The notes beneath the pieces were generated by a model that saw nothing but the letters and a program-made list of their open reading frames with translations, did no database searches and was not told the DNA's origin. This document shows positions 17,094 to 25,933 of a DNA stretch of 64,000 nt, in pieces. Source of the stretch: Deltaproteobacteria bacterium (GTDB lineage: Bacteria; Myxococcota_C; UBA6777); NCBI GenBank assembly GCA_006226375.1, contig SBHC01000040.1, forward strand, positions 1-64,000, given 5' to 3'. A program made the translations under genes and the position numbers. Numbering within the stretch: position 1 is the first letter of the stretch; every line of letters starts with the position of its first letter.

Positions 17094-18059
17094 TTAGCCG
17101 TCGTTGTGCTCGTCGTCCAGGCTCTTGCGTGGGTTGACGAGGCCCCAACCGGTCGTGTTGTCGCGGCCTTCTGTCTCCATATCATCCGCGCAACGAACCA
17201 AGTGCTCCAACATTTGCTTTTGGTTTTCACAAGGGGTTTTGCCTCCAAGCTTGCGGTGCTTGGACAGGATCAACGCAGCGACGCCTGCGATGAAGGGTGT
17301 TGCCATGGAGGTCCCGCTGAAGGTCGCGTACTGATCTGGGGGATAGCAGGACAACACATCTTCGCCGGGAGCCATGATTGTGATGTTCGGGCCCGTTGAG
17401 GAGAAGTCCGAGCGCTCTTTGTCGGAGTTGATCGAGCCAACACAGATGACATCTTCGTAGGCACCAGGATAGTTAATGGTGTTGCTACCTGAACCGTCGT
17501 TTCCAGCGGCTGCAATCACAATGCGACCGTTGTCGATGACGTGACGGATGGCTTTCTCCAGGTTTTCGTCGGGGTAGCGGGAGCCGAGGCTCATGGAGAT
17601 AATGTCCGCACCTTGCTCATGGGCCCAATAAATACCGTTGACGATCCACTCGATGGTTCCATAACCACCATCGCTGAGTACCTTGCCTGCAATGATCTGG
17701 GCTTTGGGTGCAACGCCTACCACGCCTACATTGTTGGCTCGGGCTGCAACAATACCAGAACAGTGACTGCCGTGGCCGTTGCCATCTTGTGGGTTGTCAC
17801 CGCCGGTGAAGTCTTTGCTGGCGACGATGGTGTCCTTGAGATCAGGGTGGGCCTGGGCGATTCCTGTGTCCAACACTGCGACTTTGATGTCGTCGCCTTG
17901 GGTGTCTTTCCAGATGTCTGGAATCCCCAGCGACTTGATGCCCCAGTCGATGGTCTCGCTCATCGCCTGGACATCGATGACTTGTTTGCTATAGGGAGGC
18001 AAAAAGGTTTCGTTTTGGTTGGTGTTTGCACCAAACAGACTCTTAAGCCAACTCCACAT
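17094..18059 (-). CDS. Intracellular-type subtilisin (S8 serine protease)
   Basis: 321 aa with no signal peptide. Catalytic triad is visible: Asp in VAVLDTGIA, His in GNGHGSHCSGI, Ser in SGTSMATPF, plus oxyanion Asn in AAAGNDGSG. The N-terminus carries LPPY near residue 19, at the place of the LIPY inhibitory propeptide motif of Bacillus intracellular subtilisins, and the length fits that family. So I read it as a cytosolic protease kept inactive by its short pro-region. AAGGA eight bases before ATG 18059. Convergent with the SET gene. Confidence 0.9.
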   Translation of the reverse strand: MWSWLKSLFGANTNQNETFLPPYSKQVIDVQAMSETIDWGIKSLGIPDIWKDTQGDDIKVAVLDTGIAQAHPDLKDTIVASKDFTGGDNPQDGNGHGSHCSGIVAARANNVGVVGVAPKAQIIAGKVLSDGGYGTIEWIVNGIYWAHEQGADIISMSLGSRYPDENLEKAIRHVIDNGRIVIAAAGNDGSGSNTINYPGAYEDVICVGSINSDKERSDFSSTGPNITIMAPGEDVLSCYPPDQYATFSGTSMATPFIAGVAALILSKHRKLGGKTPCENQKQMLEHLVRCADDMETEGRDNTTGWGLVNPRKSLDDEHNDG

Positions 18060-18342
18060 GCATCATTTCCTTCTTGTTGTAGTTTTTAGTGTTCCTTGCG
18101 CAACAAAGCCTCAGAAGAGTAGTATACGATGGTTGTCAAGGTCACGGATGACTTTGTTGCCCTTGCTGAAGGGAAGAACCATGTCCAACTTGACACGTCT
18201 TTCACTTCTTGCAAGACAAGCCACTGCAAGGCAGATGACTCTTTCCAAGATGATGCAGGCATTGTGGCAAAACAAGAGTGAACTTGCAAATCTCTGTTAA
18301 CTTGTCTGAAACGCTCGCGTTGCAAACAGGAGTTTGAGTCTT

Positions 18343-18966
18343 ATGGGTTTTGTTCGGAAAGACCACTTCCACAAAAAAGCAAAGAAGGAAGGCTATCGTT
18401 CGCGAGCGGTCTTTAAGCTACAGGAAATACAAAAACGATTCCGGATCTTTCGGCGCGGTGGAAAAGTGCTGGATTTGGGAGCCGCTCCCGGTGGTTGGCT
18501 CCAAGTCGCTTCGGAGTTTGTGAAGCGCGAGGGCAAGGTGGTTGGGATTGATCGGCTTCCGATTGAGCCTCTTCCCCTGAGCAACGTTACGATCTTGGAA
18601 GGCGACTTGCTCGATCCTGAAGTGCGCGAGGAAGCCTTGGCGACGCTCGGCGGTCATGCCGAAGTTGTGATGTCGGATATGGCACCCAACCTGACTGGAG
18701 TCCGTGTGACCGATTGTGTCCGATCGTTTGAACTCTCCATGTTGGCTCTCAATATGGCCCGTCAGTGCCTGTCGGCTGGTGGCTCCTTTGTTGCTAAGAT
18801 CTTTCCAGGGGATGAGTTTGAAACCTTCTTGCACGAGTGTCGTTCTTCCTTTCGGAAAGTGCGCACCACCAAACCCGAAGCGACTCGAAAGTCATCGTCG
18901 GAAGTGTATGTGATCGCCCTCGACTTCAAAGCTCTGCCCTCCGAAGAAACCGAATCCTCCGACTGA
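18343..18966 (+). CDS. rlmE: 23S rRNA 2'-O-methyltransferase RlmE (FtsJ)
   Basis: 207 aa. Methylates U2552 of 23S rRNA using SAM. FtsJ hallmarks: YRSRAVFKL (catalytic Lys), VLDLGAAPGGW (SAM motif I), VMSDMAPN (catalytic Asp), FVAKIFPG (catalytic Lys) and SSEVYVIA (catalytic Glu). ATG 18343 is chosen; the TTG at 18334 sits too close to AGGAG. Confidence 0.95.
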   Translation: MGFVRKDHFHKKAKKEGYRSRAVFKLQEIQKRFRIFRRGGKVLDLGAAPGGWLQVASEFVKREGKVVGIDRLPIEPLPLSNVTILEGDLLDPEVREEALATLGGHAEVVMSDMAPNLTGVRVTDCVRSFELSMLALNMARQCLSAGGSFVAKIFPGDEFETFLHECRSSFRKVRTTKPEATRKSSSEVYVIALDFKALPSEETESSD

Positions 18967-19160
18967 ATCACTTGTCGTTCTGTTTCAAGTCATGGATGTC
19001 TCTTCCACACGTTGCGTTGTCGCTCCATTTGCCCTATACGTGGTTTGCGTTGTGAGCCTTGTTCACTGTGTTGCATTTCCCTGTCCTTTTGATTACATTC
19101 GTGTCACTACTGATTGTTCATAGTATCCGTTGCAAACGTCCTTGGTTACAGGAGGTAAGA

Positions 19161-19826
19161 TTGAAGTCTACGGCAGCGTCTCCATCCACATCTCAGGATG
19201 TGTTATCTATAGTCGAGTCCCGCAGTACAGCGACTCAAGGACCCGACGTCTCGTTCCCAACCTCGTTTGAAGCCCAACTCCACCAAGCCAAAAACAAGAC
19301 AGCCGAGGCACCCCCACCGAAAGAGCGGTTCCAACTCTTTATGAAGGGCATTCCTATGATGTTTGCCTTGGTGATCGGTGCCACCGCGTACTGGATGTTT
19401 TATCTGTGGGACTTCAAAAATCTAGAGCGGCGGACTCGTCATTACAAGCTCAAATTGTTCAACACTTGGATGACTTACTTTCGGCCTGTTTCTGTCAACC
19501 AGTGGGAAGAATGGCGGCAACACGAATGCGAACACTGTGGTGCTTGCTGCGAAATCCTCTGGCGTTGCCCCTTCCTTAAAACCAACGAAGATGGCAACTC
19601 CCATTGCTCCGTCCACAGCAAGCGACCCTTGCCTTGTCGCACCTTTCCCATCGACCCTCGCTCGGTCGAACTGATCAGCAAACATCGCAAAGCTGAAGCT
19701 GCTTGCTCCTACCGCTTTGCCGTCTTGTTCGACCAAATGATTGAAGACGACAAGAAAGAAAAAGCCCAAGCCTCTCTGCCCACCAACACCACCTCCTCCC
19801 AAGAATCCGCACCTCCCGCATCCTGA
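19161..19826 (+). CDS. Cys-cluster (YkgJ-like) protein with one membrane helix
   Basis: 221 aa from TTG 19161, chosen because GGAGG lies five bases upstream; the frame is open to 19059 without support. A single transmembrane helix sits near residues 62-85 (MMFALVIGATAYWMFYLW). The C-terminal half carries CEHCGACC, CPFL, CSVH, RPLPCRTFP and a last Cys, the YkgJ-type pattern thought to bind zinc or an Fe-S cluster. Function unknown. Stands between rlmE and the pentapeptide gene. Confidence 0.75.
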   Translation: MKSTAASPSTSQDVLSIVESRSTATQGPDVSFPTSFEAQLHQAKNKTAEAPPPKERFQLFMKGIPMMFALVIGATAYWMFYLWDFKNLERRTRHYKLKLFNTWMTYFRPVSVNQWEEWRQHECEHCGACCEILWRCPFLKTNEDGNSHCSVHSKRPLPCRTFPIDPRSVELISKHRKAEAACSYRFAVLFDQMIEDDKKEKAQASLPTNTTSSQESAPPAS

Positions 19827-20025
19827 TTCCTTACATATCACTCCCACGCTTGTTTTCCATGTCCATTCGCCCTATCTTCAATCCCATTCCAAACGATTGA
19901 TGATGTCCTACCGAAGGTGGGTTTCCATCATGTTCTATGTGTTCCCCACAAAGGAGCCAACCTTTTGGGGTGACCGAACGTATGTGTTTGAACTTGCTTG
20001 AACATACAAACGAGGAGCGTACGAT

Positions 20026-22641
20026 ATGACCAAGTCGTCTTCCGAAGATATGGTGTCCTCTTCTGACATCTCTACTTCTACTCCTGAGGTGGAAGCCGCT
20101 GTTGTTGAAGAGCAACCTGTTGTGGAAGAGGTTGCACAAGAAGCAACCGAAGCGGACGAAGATAACCTTGCAAAGGCTGCGAACGAAGAAGCTTTGGAGC
20201 CAGAGGAGCCCGTTGAGCTTGCGGCCTCTACAGAACAACCCAACACAAACGGCCCCCTCAAGTTGGGGAGTCCGGAGTGGGAAGCCACCTTTGCTGATCT
20301 TCCTTCGCTCTCCTATGACGAGGCTGTCGCAAGGTTCAAAACTGGCGGTGTTGTGCGAGATCTCAAGCTTCCGTTCCTGAACCTTGTAGGGACGGAGGTG
20401 GAGCAGACATTGATTTTGGAGCACTGCGAGCTGGACGGCTGCCTGGCGTTGGGTGCTCAGTTTCAAGGCAACCTCGTTCTGCGCAACTGCTTGGTTCGGG
20501 ACCGCTTTGTCCTCGGAGACAAACGGAAAGACGACACCCCAACCCCGTCTCGGGTGCTGGGCGAAGTTCGCGTCGAGCACTGCCACTTCGGGGAGCGCTT
20601 CAACATTTATCGCTCAGAGGTCCAAGGTGACGTTGTTGTTCTTCGCTCTCAAGCCCAGAGCTTTATGGGTTTTGACCGGTGCAATCTTGGGGGTTTTGTT
20701 CGAGTGGAAGGGCCAGGCTCGTGTCATGGCTTGAGCATCTACCAGGCTCATATCATGGGCGGGCTTGTCGTTCGGAAGATGCGAGTCCTTGCGCACACCG
20801 AGAGCAACAAGCCTCTCCTCAACCTGGGTAAAGCCCGCGTTGAAGGTGGTGTTGAGTTGAGCCAGTGTGAGGTGGAAGGGCGGACCGAGTTGTACCGGCT
20901 TCAGGCTGGTCAAGAATCCTACCAGGCTCTCTACATCAAAGAATGCGAACTCAAAGACCTGTTTCTCAAGCAAGCCGGGTTCTATGGAAAGTGCCTGATT
21001 GAGAACACCAACTTTCAGGGAGAAGTCTCGGCCAATCCGCCCCGAACGGAACATGGCAAGACGCGTGGACGATCCGCAACTTTTCACGGCGAATTCACGA
21101 TGGGGCACTGTGTTCTCAAGGGCGCCTGTAACTTCCAAAACGCTGAAGTTAAGGGCACTGCCAACTTCAGTCACTGTGTCTTGGAAAAGGGAGGCTCCTT
21201 TAACCAAGCAGCCTTTGAGGGTTCGTTGAGCTTTTGGAAGACGGAATCTCACAAGGAGCTTCATTTCCGGAAGGCTTCGTTTGCTGGGTTGGCCAACTTT
21301 GGCCACACGGTGTGGGGGGCTCGCTCCTCGTTTAATGAAGCGGTCTTTGAAGAAGGCGCCTCATTCTTCGATGCTCGCTTTCACGGCGATATCTTCTTCT
21401 CCAACGCTGTGTTTCGCGACTACCTCAAAATGGGCCGACTTCAATGTGAGGGCGGTCTCATCCTCAAGGGACTTCAGGTGGGGGGGGAGTTAAATCTTCT
21501 CAACGCCAACATCAAAGACCGTTGGATTCTCTCAGAAGGGCACTTGGCCTCTGTCATTGCTCCTGGAATGAACGTTGGAACGTGGGGAAGCCTTGCCAAC
21601 ACCCAAATTCACGGTGAAGTGTTTCTCGACGGGATGAAAGTTGGGGGCAAAGCCGAGCCTGCCAAGGAAGACGATAAGTTTGTTCCTGGCTCGTTCTACC
21701 TTGAGAATGTTGTCCTCCATCAACCCTTCAAGATGAACAACGCCGACATTCAGGGAATGTTGTCCTTAGAAGGGTGCAGCGTACACCGCGAGCTGGAGTT
21801 GATTCACACCCGTGTAGGTCATGACCTGTGTTTGTCGAAAGGCTACTTTCGCGATGTGATCCGCTGCGAGCGCTCGACCGTGAAAGGCACTCTTCGTGCG
21901 ACTCTCTCGCGGTTTCGTGAAGAGGTCACGCTCAACCAACTTCAATGCCAAAGCGCAACTCTGGCAGGAAGCTCGTTTGATCAAGGCTTTACATTGCGAA
22001 GCTCTGAAGTCATCGACAGCCTGAGCCTGAACAACGTTGACGTTACTGGCAAGGCCGATCTTTCCAAGTGTACGTTTCAACGATTCTTCTTCGACCACCT
22101 TCTCGTGGACTACCTGATGGTGGAGCGAGAGCAGATTGGCGAGCGACTGGCCTCGGAAGAAGCTGGAAACTACACCCAGGCCAAGAACGAGTATGGAATC
22201 CTTCGACAGGCGTTCCTTGTTCGCAACCGATACGCCGACATGGACTGGGCTTACTATCGTTTTTGCCAGGCCAACCGACGCGAAAAGAAACAAAGTCCGC
22301 TGACCTTCTTGGAGTGGGTGTTGTTTGATCTAGGGTTTGGTTACGGTACAAGACCCATGAACATTGCGCTTGTGGCGCTGAGCCTTGTCCTCTTGTTTGC
22401 TGGTTTGTTCTTCGCGTACCCTGCTGGGGTCGCGGATCACACCGGCAAAGTGATCAGCTCTCTTGGGTTCCTTGACTCCATTCACCTGAGCGTTCTGACC
22501 TTTGCCTCCATGGAGTTCAGCTCGCATCAGCCTCATGCCCTTCATTCCCTCAAGTACGCCTTTGCCTTGGAAGGGCTGCTTGGTATCTTCCTGATCACTC
22601 TGTTCGTTGCGACGATCTCACGCAAAATCATCCGGACCTGA
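20026..22641 (+). CDS. Pentapeptide-like beta-helix fused to an ion-channel-like membrane domain
   Basis: 871 aa. Residues 1-80 are acidic and disordered. From about 110 to 700 the sequence has short beta repeats (NFQNAEVKGTANFSHCVLE, SFFDARFHGDIFFSNAVF) typical of pentapeptide-type right-handed helices. After a helical region come two transmembrane helices (about 775-798 and 845-868) with a re-entrant segment between them (LSVLTFASMEFSSHQP) and the ending GIFLITLFVATISRKIIR. That ending closely resembles two-TM K+-channel pores, but the TVGYG-type filter is replaced by ASMEF. GAGGAG precedes ATG 20026. Probably a membrane sensor or channel; monocistronic. Confidence 0.8.
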   Translation: MTKSSSEDMVSSSDISTSTPEVEAAVVEEQPVVEEVAQEATEADEDNLAKAANEEALEPEEPVELAASTEQPNTNGPLKLGSPEWEATFADLPSLSYDEAVARFKTGGVVRDLKLPFLNLVGTEVEQTLILEHCELDGCLALGAQFQGNLVLRNCLVRDRFVLGDKRKDDTPTPSRVLGEVRVEHCHFGERFNIYRSEVQGDVVVLRSQAQSFMGFDRCNLGGFVRVEGPGSCHGLSIYQAHIMGGLVVRKMRVLAHTESNKPLLNLGKARVEGGVELSQCEVEGRTELYRLQAGQESYQALYIKECELKDLFLKQAGFYGKCLIENTNFQGEVSANPPRTEHGKTRGRSATFHGEFTMGHCVLKGACNFQNAEVKGTANFSHCVLEKGGSFNQAAFEGSLSFWKTESHKELHFRKASFAGLANFGHTVWGARSSFNEAVFEEGASFFDARFHGDIFFSNAVFRDYLKMGRLQCEGGLILKGLQVGGELNLLNANIKDRWILSEGHLASVIAPGMNVGTWGSLANTQIHGEVFLDGMKVGGKAEPAKEDDKFVPGSFYLENVVLHQPFKMNNADIQGMLSLEGCSVHRELELIHTRVGHDLCLSKGYFRDVIRCERSTVKGTLRATLSRFREEVTLNQLQCQSATLAGSSFDQGFTLRSSEVIDSLSLNNVDVTGKADLSKCTFQRFFFDHLLVDYLMVEREQIGERLASEEAGNYTQAKNEYGILRQAFLVRNRYADMDWAYYRFCQANRREKKQSPLTFLEWVLFDLGFGYGTRPMNIALVALSLVLLFAGLFFAYPAGVADHTGKVISSLGFLDSIHLSVLTFASMEFSSHQPHALHSLKYAFALEGLLGIFLITLFVATISRKIIRT

Positions 22642-22932
22642 GCTGGACCCTTCTTCCCCCTCCTTCCGGGACATTCTTCCTTCTCTCTCCCAAGCAATGA
22701 CAAAGTGGCAACGCGCTTCACCACAACCTGACGGATTGGCAGGGCGATGTGCGTTCCAATCCTATCTCTTTCCCACAGTGATAAAGAGGAAAGCTCAAAT
22801 CCCCAAACGTTGAGAAGGGGAAAGAGGGTGTTTCTCGCCTTAAACAAGATTCTTATAAGAGAGGGATTGGATTCTGTCTTGGTTGAGGAAGAATGGGATG
22901 TCGTGGAAAAGTGGCGTGCCGGAGCTGGAGAA

Positions 22933-23343
22933 TCAGGGGGTGCTTTGGATTTGAAAACGGTAGCCGGTGGCTTCGTTACTGGGAGGTGTTGTTGTGGCAA
23001 GTTGGGGATCGGTCACGACGCGTCCATCCGAGTCTTCCACTTCTACGAAGTATCGGATGGTGGTGCCTGCGGTTTGCCCTGGAATGTAGCCTTTGAACAT
23101 GGAGTCGTCGTTTTGGGTCATGGAGACCGTCTGGCGCGTTTTCCAGTCATCGGTGCTGTAGACCAGGTTGGCCTTGAGCGGCTGGAAGTCGCTGTTTATG
23201 ACCACTTGAACGGCGTAGGGGCCTTTGGTGTCGTCGGTATTCCGCAAGTAGGAGATGTATTCGATCTTGGTCTCAATGCGACCGCACGCGACGAGCGATC
23301 CTGAGACGGCAAGCAATAACATCAGCCATAGCAACTTACGCAT
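22933..23343 (-). CDS. Small lipoprotein with Ig/CBM-like fold
   Basis: 136 aa. Signal peptide with lipobox LVA-C at about residue 20. The rest is beta-rich with Y-S-T-D-D-W-K-T and FVEVEDSDGR, the pattern of Ig-like or glycogen-binding (CBM48-type) domains in exported proteins. AAGGAG ten bases before ATG 23343. Lies downstream of the NamZ-type gene on the same strand, 316 bases away. Confidence 0.75.
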   Translation of the reverse strand: MRKLLWLMLLLAVSGSLVACGRIETKIEYISYLRNTDDTKGPYAVQVVINSDFQPLKANLVYSTDDWKTRQTVSMTQNDDSMFKGYIPGQTAGTTIRYFVEVEDSDGRVVTDPQLATTTPPSNEATGYRFQIQSTP

Positions 23344-23659
23344 CGGTTGTATTCTCCTTCACACAACAAAGATTGTGGGTCCGCTGTGTGAGTCTTTCTT
23401 CTATAACCTTTTGCAAACAAAAGGAAAGTTTATACTTCCAAGGAGGGGGCGACGCAGTACAAACAAAGAGGGCCTCCCCATAGCAACACACTATACTCGT
23501 TTTGCTTCAGAATGTCTACCAATGGTTGTGACAGAATGTCACTGCTTAGAACTTAATGGATTAACGGTCTTTGTCCAGGAATGTCACAACATTGAACAAA
23601 AAAAGATGGGACGACTTTGTCGCTACTGAGGGAGATACAGGCTACTCGCGGACAATCCT
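23344..23659. other. Intergenic region with two palindromes
   Basis: No gene. It holds CCTTTTG-caaa-CAAAAGG (23407-23424) about 65 bases before the lipoprotein start and GTGACA-gaa-TGTCAC (23528-23542). Both are short perfect palindromes and could be repressor or activator sites. Confidence 0.45.
23407..23424. promoter_or_regulatory. Perfect palindrome upstream of the 22933-23343 lipoprotein
   Basis: CCTTTTG and CAAAAGG flank a four-base centre. On the minus strand it lies just upstream of a TATAG sequence that could be the -10 box of the lipoprotein gene, so it may be an operator. Not matched to a known regulator. Confidence 0.35.
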
Positions 23660-24847
23660 TTAGTAGAGAAGGTAGGGCTGTCGGAGCTTGCGGAACGATT
23701 CTTCTGCATCCGTCCATGAGCTTGCAATGTCTTGCAAGGGAACTTGTTGTTCGATGGCTTCCCGAATGCGGGTGCTGCCAAACAGCAAGTCGATGGCGAG
23801 CCGATCCGACACAAATTCGTAGGCTTCTGTACGCCACTGAAACTCTTCTGGGGCCAGCTTGCAGCAAGCGTGGAGGATCGCAACACCTGTCAGAAAGGGG
23901 AGGAAGGTGTTCCGGTCAGTCACGTGGATTTGAACGCCACCGCAGGACTCTTTGCCCCATTTGTGAAAGGTCGGCTGGATTCGAAGGGGTCGGAAGAAAA
24001 CGCCTGGTAGGTCAAAGTCGTGCAGGGCTTCAGCAAGTGAGAACGGATCCAGATAGGGAGCACCCCAAAGCTCGAAAGGTCGGGTGGTTCCACGTCCTTC
24101 GGAGAGGTTGGTTCCTTCCAGAAGGCAGCCTCCTGGGTAGACAATCGCGGTGTCCAGCGTTGGCATATTGGGAGACGGCATCACCCAAGGGAGACCGGTT
24201 TGATCGTACCATTGGTCGCGAGTCCAGCCCTGACAGGAGATGACCTCCAGGTCACATTCTACGCCGTATTCGTTCTTGAAGAGGAGGGCGAGCTCACCTG
24301 CCGTCATCCCGTGGCGGTTGGGAATGGAGTAGCGACCCACGAACGAATGATATCCCTCGTCAATGAGCGGACCTTCTACCGAGAGTCCGTTGATGGGGTT
24401 GGGGCGGTCCAACACCCACACTTCGATGCCAGCTTCTCCGGCGGCTTCCATCAAATAGCTCATGGTGTAAATGTAGGTGTAGTAACGACTTCCCACATCT
24501 TGGATGTCGAAGAGGAGGAGGTCCACTCCCTCCAGCATGGCAGGCGTTGGTTTGAGGGAGGCCTCGTCGTCGCCATAGAGGCTGTAGATGGGGATGCCTG
24601 TTTGGGGATCGATGGCCTGGTCACCCACGCCGATCATATCCTGGGCCTCTCCTCGAATCCCATGCTCAGGGCCGAGCAGGGCGACCAATTCACAGTCGTC
24701 GAATTCATGTAACAACGTCACAGCGTGCTCAAGAGAGGCATCTACCGTGGTGGGGTTGCAGCAAAGTCCAATCTTGCGGCCGGAGAGTCGCGAGCGGTAG
24801 TCTCCTTGAAGCAACCGCTCCAATCCTGTTTGTACACGTTGGGTCAT
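23660..24847 (-). CDS. namZ: DUF1343 exo-beta-N-acetylmuramidase (NamZ family)
   Basis: 395 aa, full length for DUF1343. Conserved stretches are present: LCCNPTTVD, LLGPEHGIRG, PIYSLYG, LLFDIQDVGSRYYTYIYTM, VLDRPNPI, MPSPNMPTLDTA, EGTNLSEGRGTTRPFE. Characterised members cleave terminal MurNAc from peptidoglycan fragments (family GH171). No signal peptide is visible, so it may act in the cytosol on imported wall fragments. AAGGA eight bases before ATG 24847. Upstream on the same strand is the inositol-phosphatase-type gene. Confidence 0.9.
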   Translation of the reverse strand: MTQRVQTGLERLLQGDYRSRLSGRKIGLCCNPTTVDASLEHAVTLLHEFDDCELVALLGPEHGIRGEAQDMIGVGDQAIDPQTGIPIYSLYGDDEASLKPTPAMLEGVDLLLFDIQDVGSRYYTYIYTMSYLMEAAGEAGIEVWVLDRPNPINGLSVEGPLIDEGYHSFVGRYSIPNRHGMTAGELALLFKNEYGVECDLEVISCQGWTRDQWYDQTGLPWVMPSPNMPTLDTAIVYPGGCLLEGTNLSEGRGTTRPFELWGAPYLDPFSLAEALHDFDLPGVFFRPLRIQPTFHKWGKESCGGVQIHVTDRNTFLPFLTGVAILHACCKLAPEEFQWRTEAYEFVSDRLAIDLLFGSTRIREAIEQQVPLQDIASSWTDAEESFRKLRQPYLLY

Positions 24848-24902
24848 GGGGCTGTCCTTGTTAGAGTGGGGTGTGGGTTGGTTTGTTGTCGATGGTTGTG
24901 AG

Positions 24903-25724
24903 TCAGGATGAGGATGTGCTGTCCTGGCGCGCCAAGTGATGCTTCGTTGCGTAAGGTTCCAGCAGCTGTTGCATGGTGGGGTGCAAGTCGGGTCCTGCTG
25001 CGATCACATGGTCTTCTTCCGGGCGAATCGGCTGGCCGTAGTAGTTGCTCACGACGCCGCCTGCTTCCTGAACAATGACAATGCCCGCCGCCATGTCCCA
25101 TGGATGAAGCTTTTCTTCCCAGTACCCATCCAGGCGACCTGCCGCGACAAAACACAGATCCACGGCGGCGGCACCCAGCCGACGGATTCCTCGTACCTTT
25201 TGAGTGAAAACGGAAAAGTTTTCCAAATTGTTGCGTGGCGATTCATGTTTGTCGTAGGGAAAGCCTGTGGCGAGCACAGCCTGACTGAGCAACGCCGTGT
25301 CTGACACGTGAATGGTCTTTCCGTTGCATGTGGCTCCCTGACCGACCTGGGCCGAAAACAACTCGTCCAGACGGGGGATGTACACCACGCCGAGAAGGGG
25401 CTGTCCGTCTTGGAGTAGACCCACCGATACACAAAAGATCGGCAGGTTGTGAGCGTAGTTCACGGTTCCGTCCAGTGGGTCAATCACCCAGGTGTATCCG
25501 GGTTGTTGGAGCAGGGTTTGGTCCCCCGTTCCTTCTTCGCCCAGGATGTTATGATCCGGGTATTGATCACGTATGGCTTCGACAAGCCAGTGCTCGCTGG
25601 CTCTATCCGCGTCTGTGACAAGATCGCGATCGTTTGTTTTGGTGTTGATGGTTCTTAAATGTGAAAGGCGTTCAAGAAGGAGTTCGCCGCTTCGTCGGGC
25701 GATGGACTCCGCAAATTCAAGCAT
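24903..25724 (-). CDS. Inositol monophosphatase family protein
   Basis: 273 aa from ATG 25724 (GGGAG nine bases upstream); the frame remains open to 25778. Metal-binding motifs: ILGEEG, WVIDPLDGTVNY, and HPWDMAAGIVIVQEAGG. The family (SuhB/CysQ/HisN) hydrolyses small phosphate monoesters with Mg2+. Which substrate is used cannot be told from sequence. Operon with namZ, 55 bases apart. Confidence 0.9.
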   Translation of the reverse strand: MLEFAESIARRSGELLLERLSHLRTINTKTNDRDLVTDADRASEHWLVEAIRDQYPDHNILGEEGTGDQTLLQQPGYTWVIDPLDGTVNYAHNLPIFCVSVGLLQDGQPLLGVVYIPRLDELFSAQVGQGATCNGKTIHVSDTALLSQAVLATGFPYDKHESPRNNLENFSVFTQKVRGIRRLGAAAVDLCFVAAGRLDGYWEEKLHPWDMAAGIVIVQEAGGVVSNYYGQPIRPEEDHVIAAGPDLHPTMQQLLEPYATKHHLARQDSTSSS

Positions 25725-25824
25725 GCCAAGGCGCTCCCTGCTTATGGTTGGCCTCCATCCTATCGCCCTTTTGAACATCTTGTCGAATATCTTGCAATCG
25801 AAGACTTCTGTGCTACAACACTAC

Positions 25825-25853
25825 TTGACAGACTTGTGCCAATTGCTCAAAAT
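25825..25853 (+). promoter_or_regulatory. Probable sigma-70 promoter of the 25934 lipoprotein
   Basis: Perfect TTGACA at 25825-25830, 17-base spacer and CAAAAT at 25848-25853 (four of six consensus bases). Confidence 0.45.
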
Positions 25854-25933
25854 GCCTACGCTTATCTCTAGGAAGAACTGTGCAATGAGGTGCACTGGAT
25901 TTTTTTCCTTTTGTATTCTTATGGAGTGTGCTT

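Noticed and set aside
23527-23543. Second CRP-like site (TGTGA..TCACT)
   Set aside because: The half-site spacing is seven rather than six and one half is imperfect; kept only as a plain palindrome.
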